Assembly (NCBI GenBank): GCA_902794125.1
Contig: CADBFX010000004.1
Span: 1 to 44,834, forward strand
Direction: 5' to 3'
DNA from: an uncultured Elusimicrobium sp.
GTDB taxonomy: Bacteria; Elusimicrobiota; Elusimicrobia; Elusimicrobiales; Elusimicrobiaceae
DNA: 44,834 nucleotides
Below are positions 1 through 7,117 of the stretch, piece after piece (the first letter of the stretch is position 1; each line of letters begins with the position of its first letter). The position numbers and the translations under genes were made by a program. The notes below the pieces were generated by a model that was not told where the DNA came from, did not search any database, and saw only the letters and a program-made list of their open reading frames with translations.

Positions 1-110
1 GAACCGCCGGCAATACAACCGGTCCCGCCGCAAATAACAATACGTTTTTTAATATTTTTGTAGGCTTTATTAAAATCTGTTGCGATTTTTTTAATATCTT
101 TAGTTGCCAT
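1..110 (-). CDS. NuoF/HydB-like subunit, N-terminal fragment
   Basis: Only the first 36 residues lie in the window; the gene runs off the left edge. It starts with ATG at 110 and reads MATKDIKK..., then RIVICGGTGCIAGGS. The CGGTGCIAGG stretch is typical of the thioredoxin-like [2Fe-2S] segment at the start of the NADH-binding beta subunits of trimeric [FeFe] hydrogenases and related NuoF proteins. The start lies inside the end of the NuoE-like gene (11-nt overlap), so the two are translationally coupled. Together they point to an NAD(P)H-linked hydrogenase or NADH dehydrogenase module. The family call rests on a short fragment plus context. Confidence 0.7.
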   Translation of the reverse strand, partial: MATKDIKKIATDFNKAYKNIKKRIVICGGTGCIAGG

Positions 111-585
111 GTTCAGCCTCCGCCTTAATTACTTGGTCAATCAGTTCCACCGCTTTGGCGGGGGTAATTTGTCCGTGCACGACGTCGTCCACTACCATTA
201 CCGGGGCCAAACCGCACGCCCCCAAGCAAGATACGCATTCTAATGTAAACATCATATCTTCGGTAGTGTCTTGTCCGTCTTTGAGTTTTAATTTATCTTT
301 TACCGTGTTGATCACGAAAGAAGAACCTTTTACGTGGCAAGCCGTTCCGTTGCAGACCTTAATAATGTGTTTACCTTTGGGGGTAATAGCGAAATGGGCA
401 AAAAATGTCGCCACGCCAAATACTTTAGCGGGCGAAATTTCCAACTCATTAGCAATAAAGCGCATAATATCTTCGGGTAGATATCGGTAGGCGTCTTGTA
501 CTTTTTGAAGAATCGGGATGAGTTTTGCGCTATCATGCCCGAAATCTTTTAAGATCTGTACAGCGGGTTTGAATCGGTCAGTCAT
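100..585 (-). CDS. nuoE: NuoE-like [2Fe-2S] subunit (HydC/HndA type)
   Basis: A 161-residue thioredoxin-like ferredoxin, the usual length for NuoE and for gamma subunits of multimeric [FeFe] hydrogenases. An N-terminal helical part (about 1-70) is followed by the cluster ligands C78 and C83 (CNGTACH) and C120 and C124 (CLGAC), the family's Cx4C...Cx3C pattern. It would pass electrons between NADH and the Fe-S chain in the cytoplasm. A TAGGAG ribosome site lies 5 nt before the ATG at 585. The next gene is the NuoF/HydB-like fragment, overlapping by 11 nt. Whether the complex is a hydrogenase or a dehydrogenase cannot be settled without the catalytic subunit. Confidence 0.88.
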   Translation of the reverse strand: MTDRFKPAVQILKDFGHDSAKLIPILQKVQDAYRYLPEDIMRFIANELEISPAKVFGVATFFAHFAITPKGKHIIKVCNGTACHVKGSSFVINTVKDKLKLKDGQDTTEDMMFTLECVSCLGACGLAPVMVVDDVVHGQITPAKAVELIDQVIKAEAEHGN

Positions 586-629
586 AAGTTCTCCTATACA
601 ATAAGTAAAAACAGCACAACAAAACGACT

Positions 630-671
630 AAAAACCCCCTCCTTGCGCTTTAGCCACAGCGCAAAAGGGCT
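630..671 (-). terminator. Rho-independent terminator after the exported REC gene
   Basis: Read on the minus strand, a stem built on TTGCGCT/AGCGCAA (plus strand 643-649 and 658-664), extended by imperfect C/G runs, is followed by GGGGGTTTTT. It lies just past the stop of the gene at 716 and before the NuoE-like gene. Confidence 0.6.
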
Positions 672-715
672 TTTAAAAATTATAACTTCCTCGGCGGTAA
701 CCTGTCAAGCATTCC

Positions 716-1852
716 TCAATGGTCCCAACCATGTAACTTCCGATAGTAAAAATGATTAGCTACGGCTTGCATAATGCGCGAAGGCCAAGAAGAAGTTTTT
801 TCAAACCCTATGGGCATAGAAATAAGCCCATCTAATCCGTGGTTAAACATCTCTAACCCCACTTCGTTATCTTCCCGGTAAGCCGTTAAGGCAATAATAG
901 TACCCGAATATCGGCGCAACCGCAATTCGGACGCCACATAATATCCTCCACCGCTTTGTGACACCAAAATATCAGTTAAAATTACATCCGGCTGGATTCG
1001 GCCCGCCAATATATCGTCCACTAAAGAAGTGGCATTTCCATAAAAATGAAGTCTTACGCTCGGGAAAAAGACCCCTTCTCGGTGGCTTTTTTCCATCTCT
1101 TTCAATACAGAATAGCGATCGTTCAGCACCGCTACTGTTAAATTTTCCGGTAATTTGCGGGAAGCCAGGCGGTTTTTAATCCACGAAATAGGCGGCAGCC
1201 AAGAGGATAATGTCGCGGCCGGATTATGAAGACAAAATTCTTCTAAGGAAAATTCACGGTCTGTGCGGGGAGCCAACGGTTTTACAAACAGTACGCTTCC
1301 CAACGTCGGCTCTACCGCCGTATACGCGTACTCAATATAATTGCGCATTTGGCTAAATCCTTTATCATCCGGCGCCAAATAAGCTCCCAAACTTTCTATT
1401 TGTCTTTTAAGGATATTTAATCGCTCCAACCATTGCCGCCGCTCGGCTGGCATCAATTCGCGCCGTTCAATCGGCTTGGCCTGATAATACAAAAATACGT
1501 CCATATCTTTGCGGAATCGCTCAAACGATTTTTCCACCAAATTATAACGGTTAATAGCTTCTTGGGCCAATGCCATGGACGGGAAGGGCTCTATAAATTT
1601 AAAATCGCGCGGCAAACGGGAGGATTCTACCTGCATCTGCACAATTTGTTCCATGGTGGAAAAATTATGCACCGTCGGACGGCCATGTAACGGCCCGGCG
1701 GACGGCCATATTTTCCCTTGGACGCGGGGCAAACTTTCCTGCACCATTTCTTCAGCACGCAACGCTATCCGCGCCGCTCTTGCTGTACTTTGCGCATACA
1801 GGGGTACACAAGCAGCCACCGCCAACAGATACAAGATAATTCGTCTGTACAT
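716..1852 (-). CDS. Exported protein with C-terminal receiver (REC) domain
   Basis: From ATG 1852 the product has 378 residues; a TTG at 1867 is an alternative start. It opens with a Sec signal (YRR, then IILYLLAVAACVPLYA, ending near AQS). A helical, arginine-rich middle region matches no family I recognise. The last ~125 residues look like a response-regulator receiver domain: LTVAVLND at the first strand, PDVILTDI with the expected phospho-acceptor Asp, and IIALTAY with the conserved Thr. The usual Lys near the end is replaced (LISMPI). A receiver domain outside the cytoplasm would have no obvious kinase. A paralogue with the same layout lies at 24842-25897. If the hydrophobic segment is uncleaved, the domain would still face the periplasm. 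Function unknown. Confidence 0.75.
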   Translation of the reverse strand: MYRRIILYLLAVAACVPLYAQSTARAARIALRAEEMVQESLPRVQGKIWPSAGPLHGRPTVHNFSTMEQIVQMQVESSRLPRDFKFIEPFPSMALAQEAINRYNLVEKSFERFRKDMDVFLYYQAKPIERRELMPAERRQWLERLNILKRQIESLGAYLAPDDKGFSQMRNYIEYAYTAVEPTLGSVLFVKPLAPRTDREFSLEEFCLHNPAATLSSWLPPISWIKNRLASRKLPENLTVAVLNDRYSVLKEMEKSHREGVFFPSVRLHFYGNATSLVDDILAGRIQPDVILTDILVSQSGGGYYVASELRLRRYSGTIIALTAYREDNEVGLEMFNHGLDGLISMPIGFEKTSSWPSRIMQAVANHFYYRKLHGWDH

Positions 1853-1873
1853 ATACCTATACCACAAGCCTTG

Positions 1874-1902
1874 ATAATAGCTCGTTTATTGTATATTAAC
1901 AG
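1874..1902 (-). promoter_or_regulatory. Candidate promoter of the exported REC gene
   Basis: On the minus strand CTGTTA, 17 nt, then TATTAT. The -10 ends 6 nt before the TTG at 1867, so transcription would begin at or beside the coding start. No clear Shine-Dalgarno is present. Confidence 0.4.
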
Positions 1903-1957
1903 TCTTTTAGAGAAAAAACAAGGGGGAAAAGGCCTATTTCCGTATGGGAAAAACGAC

Positions 1958-3025
1958 CTATAAAATAATCCACAATAAAATGAAATAGCTGACCATCAGC
2001 ACCAGCCCCGTCGGTACCGCCAGGGCTGCCCATTCGCGGCTTTTAAGGCCCAATTTTTCAGCAGCTACGATATTAGGTAAGTTTCCCTGCACCAGCATAC
2101 TGCCAAACGCCGCCAAACCGATAATCATATAGATAAGGTCTGTATGAGAAATCGTAGGGACAATTTCTATGGCTGCCAACGTAGCATTATCAATAATAAC
2201 GGAAATCGCATTGGCCAGAAACAACACTTTACCGCCCAAGTGCGTAATTGTACTTTGCGCTAACGGGCGCAAGCCGGTGCTGATTAATTTAAGAGCTGCA
2301 ACGAACATATAGATATGTAAGGTGCGGCGCAAAATAGAATTGTAGGTTTCTTTATCTTCGCGGATATGCATTTGCATAGTAGAACCCGCGTGACGGGCTG
2401 CGTAACCGGCTGCTATAGATAACCCGACAATAGCCGGAACAATCCACCAGAAAAAATTACGCAGTAAAAAGAAAAAATCCGCATGGTGAGGAGCCCCGGC
2501 AAGCGCATTATTGATAATAAGCCCCATCGGTTCAGCTAACGGCGTCAGCACCGCACCTAAACCAATGGCATAACACGCAAATACCGTAATTTGCAAAGTA
2601 GATTTATGTTCCAAATTGACTACTTTTAACACTTCGGCCAATACCAGGGCCGACACGGTAACACTTACCAGCGAAGAGGTAGTGCCCAATAGGAAAATAA
2701 GAATTGCAAAACTGTAACATGGTTCCAACTTTTTGAAAAAAGTAAATAAAACGCGAAAAATATACCGGGAATAATTATTGAAAATCACGCTGATTACCAG
2801 CACGATAAATGCCACATTGACCGGGTAACGAATCGTTTCGTAGATAAAATCTACGCTCCAGCAGTTGCTTACCGTCACCGCCGCAACGCCAACGCCTAAT
2901 AAAAACAATTCCAAATGGCTTTCCACCCAGCGCGAAACAAGCGGCCACACCAATAGGTTAACCACTACAATTCCAAGCAACACATTCTGCCACCATGGCA
3001 CAATCACGCTAGATACCGGTTCCAT
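1958..3025 (-). CDS. DUF1646-type membrane transporter
   Basis: A 355-residue, very hydrophobic protein with about ten membrane segments. The C-terminal GNLPNIVAAEKLGLKSREWA and the mid-protein LTPLAEPMGL resemble the DUF1646 family of the ion-transporter superfamily (relatives of ArsB and NhaD), which has this length. Substrate and direction are unknown; cation or anion export across the inner membrane is the family expectation. There is no Shine-Dalgarno. A TAAAAT hexamer (plus strand 3032-3037) ends 6 nt before the ATG, suggesting a leaderless or near-leaderless message. The gene stands alone between the exported REC gene and the divergent Lys/Ala-rich gene. Confidence 0.65.
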   Translation of the reverse strand: MEPVSSVIVPWWQNVLLGIVVVNLLVWPLVSRWVESHLELFLLGVGVAAVTVSNCWSVDFIYETIRYPVNVAFIVLVISVIFNNYSRYIFRVLFTFFKKLEPCYSFAILIFLLGTTSSLVSVTVSALVLAEVLKVVNLEHKSTLQITVFACYAIGLGAVLTPLAEPMGLIINNALAGAPHHADFFFLLRNFFWWIVPAIVGLSIAAGYAARHAGSTMQMHIREDKETYNSILRRTLHIYMFVAALKLISTGLRPLAQSTITHLGGKVLFLANAISVIIDNATLAAIEIVPTISHTDLIYMIIGLAAFGSMLVQGNLPNIVAAEKLGLKSREWAALAVPTGLVLMVSYFILLWIIL

Positions 3026-3149
3026 AATTATATTTTACTAAAAAGAAGGTTTATCTGTCGCAAGGGGCAGGTTGAAATTTTGTTTAGAGAGCCGGGAAAA
3101 ATTTTGTAAAATAAAAATGTCAGTTTGATTCAAAAAGGAGAACTCCAAC

Positions 3150-3692
3150 ATGAAAAAAATGTTTGCATTCGCTGTTATTTTAAGTGCTGCGGTATTGTGG
3201 CCCAATTTCGCCGCGGCCGCTGATGATTGCGGTTGTGCCGCCACGGACGTGACCTGCATTAACAACTGCACGTTGTCCAAAATCAGCACGTTACGCAAGA
3301 ACATCCAATCTAAAAAAGACAAAGCTACCGCCAGCGTTAAAGCGGCCAAAAAAAATAAAGCCGATAACGATGCTGCTGCCAAAGCTCAAGCCGAAGAAAA
3401 AGTAGCCCAAGCCAAAGCAGAAGCTAAAGCGCAAGCCAAAGCCAAAAAAGCCGCTGCTAAACAAGCCGCTGCCGATGCTAAAGCCCAAGCCAAAGAACAA
3501 AAAGCTGCCGCCAAAGCAAAAGCCAAAGAAGCCAAAGCCGATGCTAAAGCCCAAAAAGAAGCTGCTAAAACAAAAAAAGCCGAAGCTAAAGCCACGGTAA
3601 AAGAAAAGAAAGCCGATGTAAAAAAGGCGACCAAAGACGCTAACAAAGCGTTAAAAGAAGAAAAAGCCGCTTGGAAACAATTGGCCAAATAA
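3150..3692 (+). CDS. Exported Lys/Ala-rich low-complexity protein
   Basis: 180 residues. A signal peptide (MKKMFAFAVILSAAVLWP...AAA) is followed by a short segment with four cysteines (DCGCAATDVTCINNC), then about 125 residues composed almost only of Ala, Lys, Glu, Gln and Asp in repeated AKA/EAKAQ-type units. Such a segment should form one long charged helix or coiled coil, as in TolA-like stalks. A strong AAGGAG lies 9 nt before the ATG, and a bidirectional terminator follows. The start and signal are clear; homology cannot be judged because composition dominates. It may be a periplasmic spacer or envelope-binding protein. Antisense open frames here are by-products of the repeats. Confidence 0.75.
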   Translation: MKKMFAFAVILSAAVLWPNFAAAADDCGCAATDVTCINNCTLSKISTLRKNIQSKKDKATASVKAAKKNKADNDAAAKAQAEEKVAQAKAEAKAQAKAKKAAAKQAAADAKAQAKEQKAAAKAKAKEAKADAKAQKEAAKTKKAEAKATVKEKKADVKKATKDANKALKEEKAAWKQLAK

Positions 3693-3710
3693 GTATTCTT
3701 TCAACAAAAA

Positions 3711-3738
3711 AACACGCTCTTTGCAGAGCGTGTTTTTT
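3711..3738. terminator. Bidirectional Rho-independent terminator
   Basis: AACACGCTCT (3711-3720), loop TTGC, AGAGCGTGTT (3725-3734), with T-runs on both sides. It separates the convergent Lys/Ala-rich gene and the MntP-like gene. Confidence 0.9.
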
Positions 3739-3753
3739 ATTGTGTAAAAAATA

Positions 3754-4311
3754 CTAAACGATAATTAACCGCAAGGCCATTACGATTAAAATAATTCCAG
3801 CAACTAATTCCACTTTTTTGCTGGCAATCGTTTTGGAGTTTTTATTTCCCAAGTGGAAACCCAGTAACGTCATACCAAACGAAACAATTAGCAAAAATAC
3901 CAGTTGCGGAAAGCAAGATGTATCCATCGTTTCCACCGCATAGCCTACCAAGAAAGAATTTAACCCCATTAAGGCAGATACTTTGATAAGTTTGCGAGTG
4001 TTGTTTTCATCCACCGTGCTAAAACTGGGCGATTTTTCTATTGATTCCAGCATAAATTTAATACCAAGTAGCAACAAGAACGCAAACGCCACCCAGTTGT
4101 GCGCCAAATATACCCAATCCCGGAAAAAGACAATACTGATCAGATAGCCTAAACCGAAAAAGAGTGCATTAAAGCCCGCAAAAAATAAAGCCATTTTAAT
4201 AGAAAATACGCTTTTGCTTTCGGCCGGCATTTTCATGGCAGACATATTGGCACATACCATGTTGTCCACACAAATACAAATAAAAATAATGATTACAGTG
4301 ATAATTCCCAT
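3754..4311 (-). CDS. Divergent MntP-family membrane protein
   Basis: 185 residues from ATG 4311, chosen because GAGG sits 8 nt upstream; a GTG at 4317 is possible. About six membrane helices in two similar halves. Each half keeps an acidic helix of the MntP type: ICICVDNMVCAN near the start, and LMGLNSFLVGYAVE in the middle, where the usual Asp is replaced by Asn but a Glu follows. MntP proteins export Mn2+ across the inner membrane. The neighbour immediately upstream (4343-4915) is a more canonical MntP, 31 nt away on the same strand. This copy has probably diverged in substrate, or the two may act together; that is inference. Confidence 0.6.
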   Translation of the reverse strand: MGIITVIIIFICICVDNMVCANMSAMKMPAESKSVFSIKMALFFAGFNALFFGLGYLISIVFFRDWVYLAHNWVAFAFLLLLGIKFMLESIEKSPSFSTVDENNTRKLIKVSALMGLNSFLVGYAVETMDTSCFPQLVFLLIVSFGMTLLGFHLGNKNSKTIASKKVELVAGIILIVMALRLIIV

Positions 4312-4342
4312 AAGCACAACCTCGCGTTAAGATATCAGAATT

Positions 4343-4915
4343 CTACCAAATGCCTCCCCTTTCAAGCAATAGTTTTACACCAATTAAAATTAATATGACT
4401 CCCCCAACGGCCTCCATCACCGAACCAAAACGACGCCCCAAGAAACGACCCATATAAAATCCGCTGATACTGGTAATCAACACGCAACCCGCCAGCAATA
4501 GTACCGGCAAAACCCATTGGTTTTGGGTAAGTCCGAGCCCCATCCCCACAAACAGTGCATCCAAACTAGTAGCAAACGCAAGCAATAAACGCATTTTAAC
4601 ACTGGTTAGTAACCCCGGTTGCTCGCAAGGAGTTTGCGTTTGCTTTCGGGAAGATAAAATCATATGCCCACCGATATATACTAATATCCCGCACGCTACC
4701 CAACCGGCAATGGCCCCAATCCAACGCACTAGTTCATGGCCTCCCCAAAATCCGGCAGAGAACATCACAAAATGTGCCAGCGCAAACAACCCGCTAATTT
4801 GCAAAATAACTCCGCGTGGCAACGAACCCTTGCCTTGGCAGCCGGCAGCTACCGCTACGGCCAAGTTATCCATTGATAGACCAAATGCTACTAAAATTGC
4901 ACCTAGGATATTCAC
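4343..4915 (-). CDS. mntP: Manganese efflux pump MntP
   Basis: 190 residues, the normal MntP length, with six predicted membrane helices. It carries both family motifs, GLSMDNLAVAVAAG near residue 15 and ATSLDALFVGMGLG near residue 115, whose aspartates are needed for Mn2+ export in characterised members. The GTG at 4915 matches the family N-terminus (MNILGAILVAFGLSMD). The ATG two bases upstream is out of frame. There is no ribosome site; TATCAT lies 7 nt before the GTG, so the message may be leaderless. The gene is divergent from sdaA, with 41 nt between the start codons. No yybP-ykoY-type Mn riboswitch is visible. Confidence 0.85.
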   Translation of the reverse strand: MNILGAILVAFGLSMDNLAVAVAAGCQGKGSLPRGVILQISGLFALAHFVMFSAGFWGGHELVRWIGAIAGWVACGILVYIGGHMILSSRKQTQTPCEQPGLLTSVKMRLLLAFATSLDALFVGMGLGLTQNQWVLPVLLLAGCVLITSISGFYMGRFLGRRFGSVMEAVGGVILILIGVKLLLERGGIW

Positions 4916-4956
4916 ATTAAATATGATACTATTTTATAAACCTTGGAGATTTGATT

Positions 4957-6192
4957 ATGCAATCACTGAAAGAACTCTATAAAATTGGTATGGGCCCCTC
5001 CAGCAGTCACACTATGGGTCCGCGCAAAGCAGCCGATCTGTTTAACAAAACTTATCCGGCCGCCGAATCCTTCAGAACCACTTTATACGGTTCTCTTGCC
5101 GCCACCGGCAAAGGCCACTTAACGGATTTTACCATCAAAGAAGCTTTTTATCCCAAAACGGTGGAGATTGCGTGGGAACCGACCACCTTCATGTCCAAGC
5201 ATCCAAATGCCTTGCGCTTACAAGCATTGGACAAAGCCGGCCACATTATGGGTGAACAACTGTTTTACAGTGTGGGTGGTGGAGAAATCCGCACGGATGA
5301 AAATTTCAAACAAAAAATAGATGAAATATATCCGCACCGTTCCATGGAAGCCATTTTAAAATACACTTCCACCAAGCGCATGCTTTTGTGGGAATATGTA
5401 GAAGAATTTGAAGGCCCGGGAATTTGGGATTACTTAACTAACGTATGGCATACCATGCAAGACACCATGCAACGCGGGCTTGATAAACGCGGCGTATTGC
5501 CGGGATCTCTTAATTTGGAACGCAAAGCCCGGCGGTATTTGCACAAAGCGGAAAACTCCCCCCGTTACGTACGCCGGATGAATAATCTGTTTGCTTATGC
5601 ATTAGCCTGCGCGGAAGAAAATGCTTCCGGCAGCATCGTTGTCACCGCACCGACTTGCGGTTCGTGTGGGGTTGTTCCCTCCGTTTGCCGCTTAATTAAA
5701 GAGATTTATGAATTTGAAGACAGCACCATTATCCACGCCTTAGCCACTGCCAGTTTGTTTGGCAATATGGCTAAAACCAATGCTTCTATTTCGGGAGCGG
5801 AAGTGGGTTGCCAAGGTGAAATCGGCGTGGCCTGCGCCATGGCCGCCGCGGCCGCTTGCCAATTGGAAGGAGGCGACAACCGCCGAATTGCTTACGCGGC
5901 CGAAATGGGACTAGAGCATCACCTCGGCTTAACGTGCGACCCGGTGGACGGACTGGTGCAAATTCCTTGCATTGAACGCAACGCCCTGGCAGCTTCGCGC
6001 GCGTTAGATTGTGCCACGTATGCTTTAATGTCCGACGGGGAGCACCGCATTTCTTATGATGATGTGCTCGCTACCATGATGCAAACCGGGCTGGATATGA
6101 ATAAAGACTACCGCGAAACAGCACGTGGTGGTTTAGCACGGTTTTTCAAGAAAAAAATCTTGCGCCGTTTCCGCCGCAAGAAAGAAAATTAA
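4957..6192 (+). CDS. sdaA: L-serine dehydratase, single-chain Fe-S type
   Basis: 411 residues from ATG 4957 (GGAG 8 nt upstream). It deaminates L-serine to pyruvate and ammonia using an oxygen-labile [4Fe-4S] cluster. The N-terminal domain has SSSHTMGPRKAADLF. The catalytic part has APTCGSCGVVPSVC, GCQGEIGVACAMAAAAAC and CDPVDGLVQIPCIERN, whose Cys residues supply the cluster ligands in E. coli SdaA and SdaB. Both domains are in one chain, as in proteobacterial enzymes, rather than split as in Bacillus. The basic C-terminal tail (FKKKILRRFRRKKEN) is unusual. The gene is monocistronic, with its own terminator directly after it. Confidence 0.95.
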   Translation: MQSLKELYKIGMGPSSSHTMGPRKAADLFNKTYPAAESFRTTLYGSLAATGKGHLTDFTIKEAFYPKTVEIAWEPTTFMSKHPNALRLQALDKAGHIMGEQLFYSVGGGEIRTDENFKQKIDEIYPHRSMEAILKYTSTKRMLLWEYVEEFEGPGIWDYLTNVWHTMQDTMQRGLDKRGVLPGSLNLERKARRYLHKAENSPRYVRRMNNLFAYALACAEENASGSIVVTAPTCGSCGVVPSVCRLIKEIYEFEDSTIIHALATASLFGNMAKTNASISGAEVGCQGEIGVACAMAAAAACQLEGGDNRRIAYAAEMGLEHHLGLTCDPVDGLVQIPCIERNALAASRALDCATYALMSDGEHRISYDDVLATMMQTGLDMNKDYRETARGGLARFFKKKILRRFRRKKEN

Positions 6193-6214
6193 TATACGAT
6201 AAAATGAAACAAAA

Positions 6215-6246
6215 AATCCCGGTTGTTTTAAACCGGGATTTTTTTA
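6215..6246. terminator. Bidirectional terminator after sdaA
   Basis: AATCCCGGTT (6215-6224), loop GTTTTA, AACCGGGATT (6231-6240), then TTTTT. It also overlaps the stop codon of the converging minus-strand gene. Confidence 0.9.
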
Positions 6247-6891
6247 ATATAAAGCGTCAACCGATACGTACGGTTTATCTTCCGGTGCTAACCGATCCAA
6301 CTGCGCCCGGAGCATCTCATCCTTTACTTGCGGGCAGAAATGAAGTTTCACAAATTGATCCAGTTGGGAAGGCTTTCTCTTACCGGCAATATAGGCATCC
6401 ATTAAATCCTCCGGAGCAGACACTTCAGCCAACACACTGGGCAACCCTTTTACGCGAACACGCAACCGCATGCGGCCCTTGCTAATAAGCGTTTGCCAAC
6501 TGGCAGATTCTTTCGTGCTGTTATTTAACACTTCCCCTGCCTTAGGTGTAAACGGAGCCACCTCTTGCAAGCGCGTTTGGCGCGATACCCGCCAACAGGT
6601 CAAAGCCGCTTTTTCGGGTACGTGCAAATATAAAATTTTGTCCGTATGCCCCCGCAACGAAGGCCCCAGCGAGCTAGTATATAATTTCAAATTACCTCGC
6701 AGACCAAAAGTTTTGCGGTATTGTTGCAAAAAATTCTTTTGCTCCTTCACATAGCGTTGTGCTACTGAGCGGCGCGTTTCCCGTTCCACCTTACGGTGAA
6801 TATCTCTCGGAGATGATTGAGCCCAACTGCCGCTACACAAAACTCCGAGTAAGCCAACTGTCAAACTTAGAGAAATAAACACATTTTTCAT
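6244..6891 (-). CDS. Exported protein of unknown function
   Basis: 215 residues. A clear Sec signal peptide (MKNVFISLSLTVGLLGVLCS, cleavage likely after SWA) is followed by a basic, mainly helical and strand-mixed mature part. I recognise no domain. Visible features are a charged helix after the signal (RKVERETRRSVAQRY), two cysteines (TCWRVS and HFCPQV) and no membrane segment. The protein is probably periplasmic. There is no Shine-Dalgarno, and the promoter ends 6 nt before the ATG, as for other exported proteins here. It lies between sdaA and tRNA-His. Confidence 0.7.
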   Translation of the reverse strand: MKNVFISLSLTVGLLGVLCSGSWAQSSPRDIHRKVERETRRSVAQRYVKEQKNFLQQYRKTFGLRGNLKLYTSSLGPSLRGHTDKILYLHVPEKAALTCWRVSRQTRLQEVAPFTPKAGEVLNNSTKESASWQTLISKGRMRLRVRVKGLPSVLAEVSAPEDLMDAYIAGKRKPSQLDQFVKLHFCPQVKDEMLRAQLDRLAPEDKPYVSVDALY

Positions 6892-6897
6892 ATTATC

Positions 6898-6927
6898 ATT
6901 CTACTTGTTTTGCACGAGCAAAAACAG
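6898..6927 (-). promoter_or_regulatory. Promoter of the exported protein gene
   Basis: Minus strand: CTGTTT (6927-6922), 18 nt, TAGAAT (6903-6898), then only 6 nt to the ATG at 6891. The CTGTTTTTGC block and its distance to TAGAAT are the same as in the promoter at 31587-31616. Confidence 0.5.
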
Positions 6928-6994
6928 GGCCATTGGGCCCATTTTTATCGGTAATTTGGTCCTAGGAATCAGGCCGGACAGCCCGGGCGATTGG

Positions 6995-7024
6995 TTGCAA
7001 GTCCACACGGAAATGTGATAGAAT
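6995..7024 (+). promoter_or_regulatory. Promoter of tRNA-His
   Basis: TTGCAA (6995-7000), 18 nt, TAGAAT (7019-7024), placing the transcription start just before the tRNA. Confidence 0.5.
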
Positions 7025-7040
7025 ATAATACCGATTTATG

Positions 7041-7117
7041 GTGGATGTAGCTCAGCTGGTTAGAGCGCCGGTCTGTGGAACCGGAGGTCGCGGGTTCAAA
7101 TCTCGTCATCCACCCCA
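7041..7117 (+). tRNA. tRNA-His (GTG anticodon)
   Basis: A full cloverleaf: acceptor GTGGATG (7041-7047) with CATCCAC (7107-7113), a D-arm, an anticodon stem CCGGT/ACCGG enclosing CTGTGGA (anticodon GTG), and a T-arm with GGTTCAAAT. A G at 7040 can pair with C73 at 7114, the histidine identity pair. CCA is encoded (7115-7117). The CCA end is the insertion point of the mobile element and remains intact. Confidence 0.96.

Noticed and set aside
3291..3688. Antisense Gly/Phe-rich and Ala/Ser-rich frames opposite the Lys/Ala gene
   Set aside because: Direct by-products of the repeated GCC/AAA codons; no ribosome sites.
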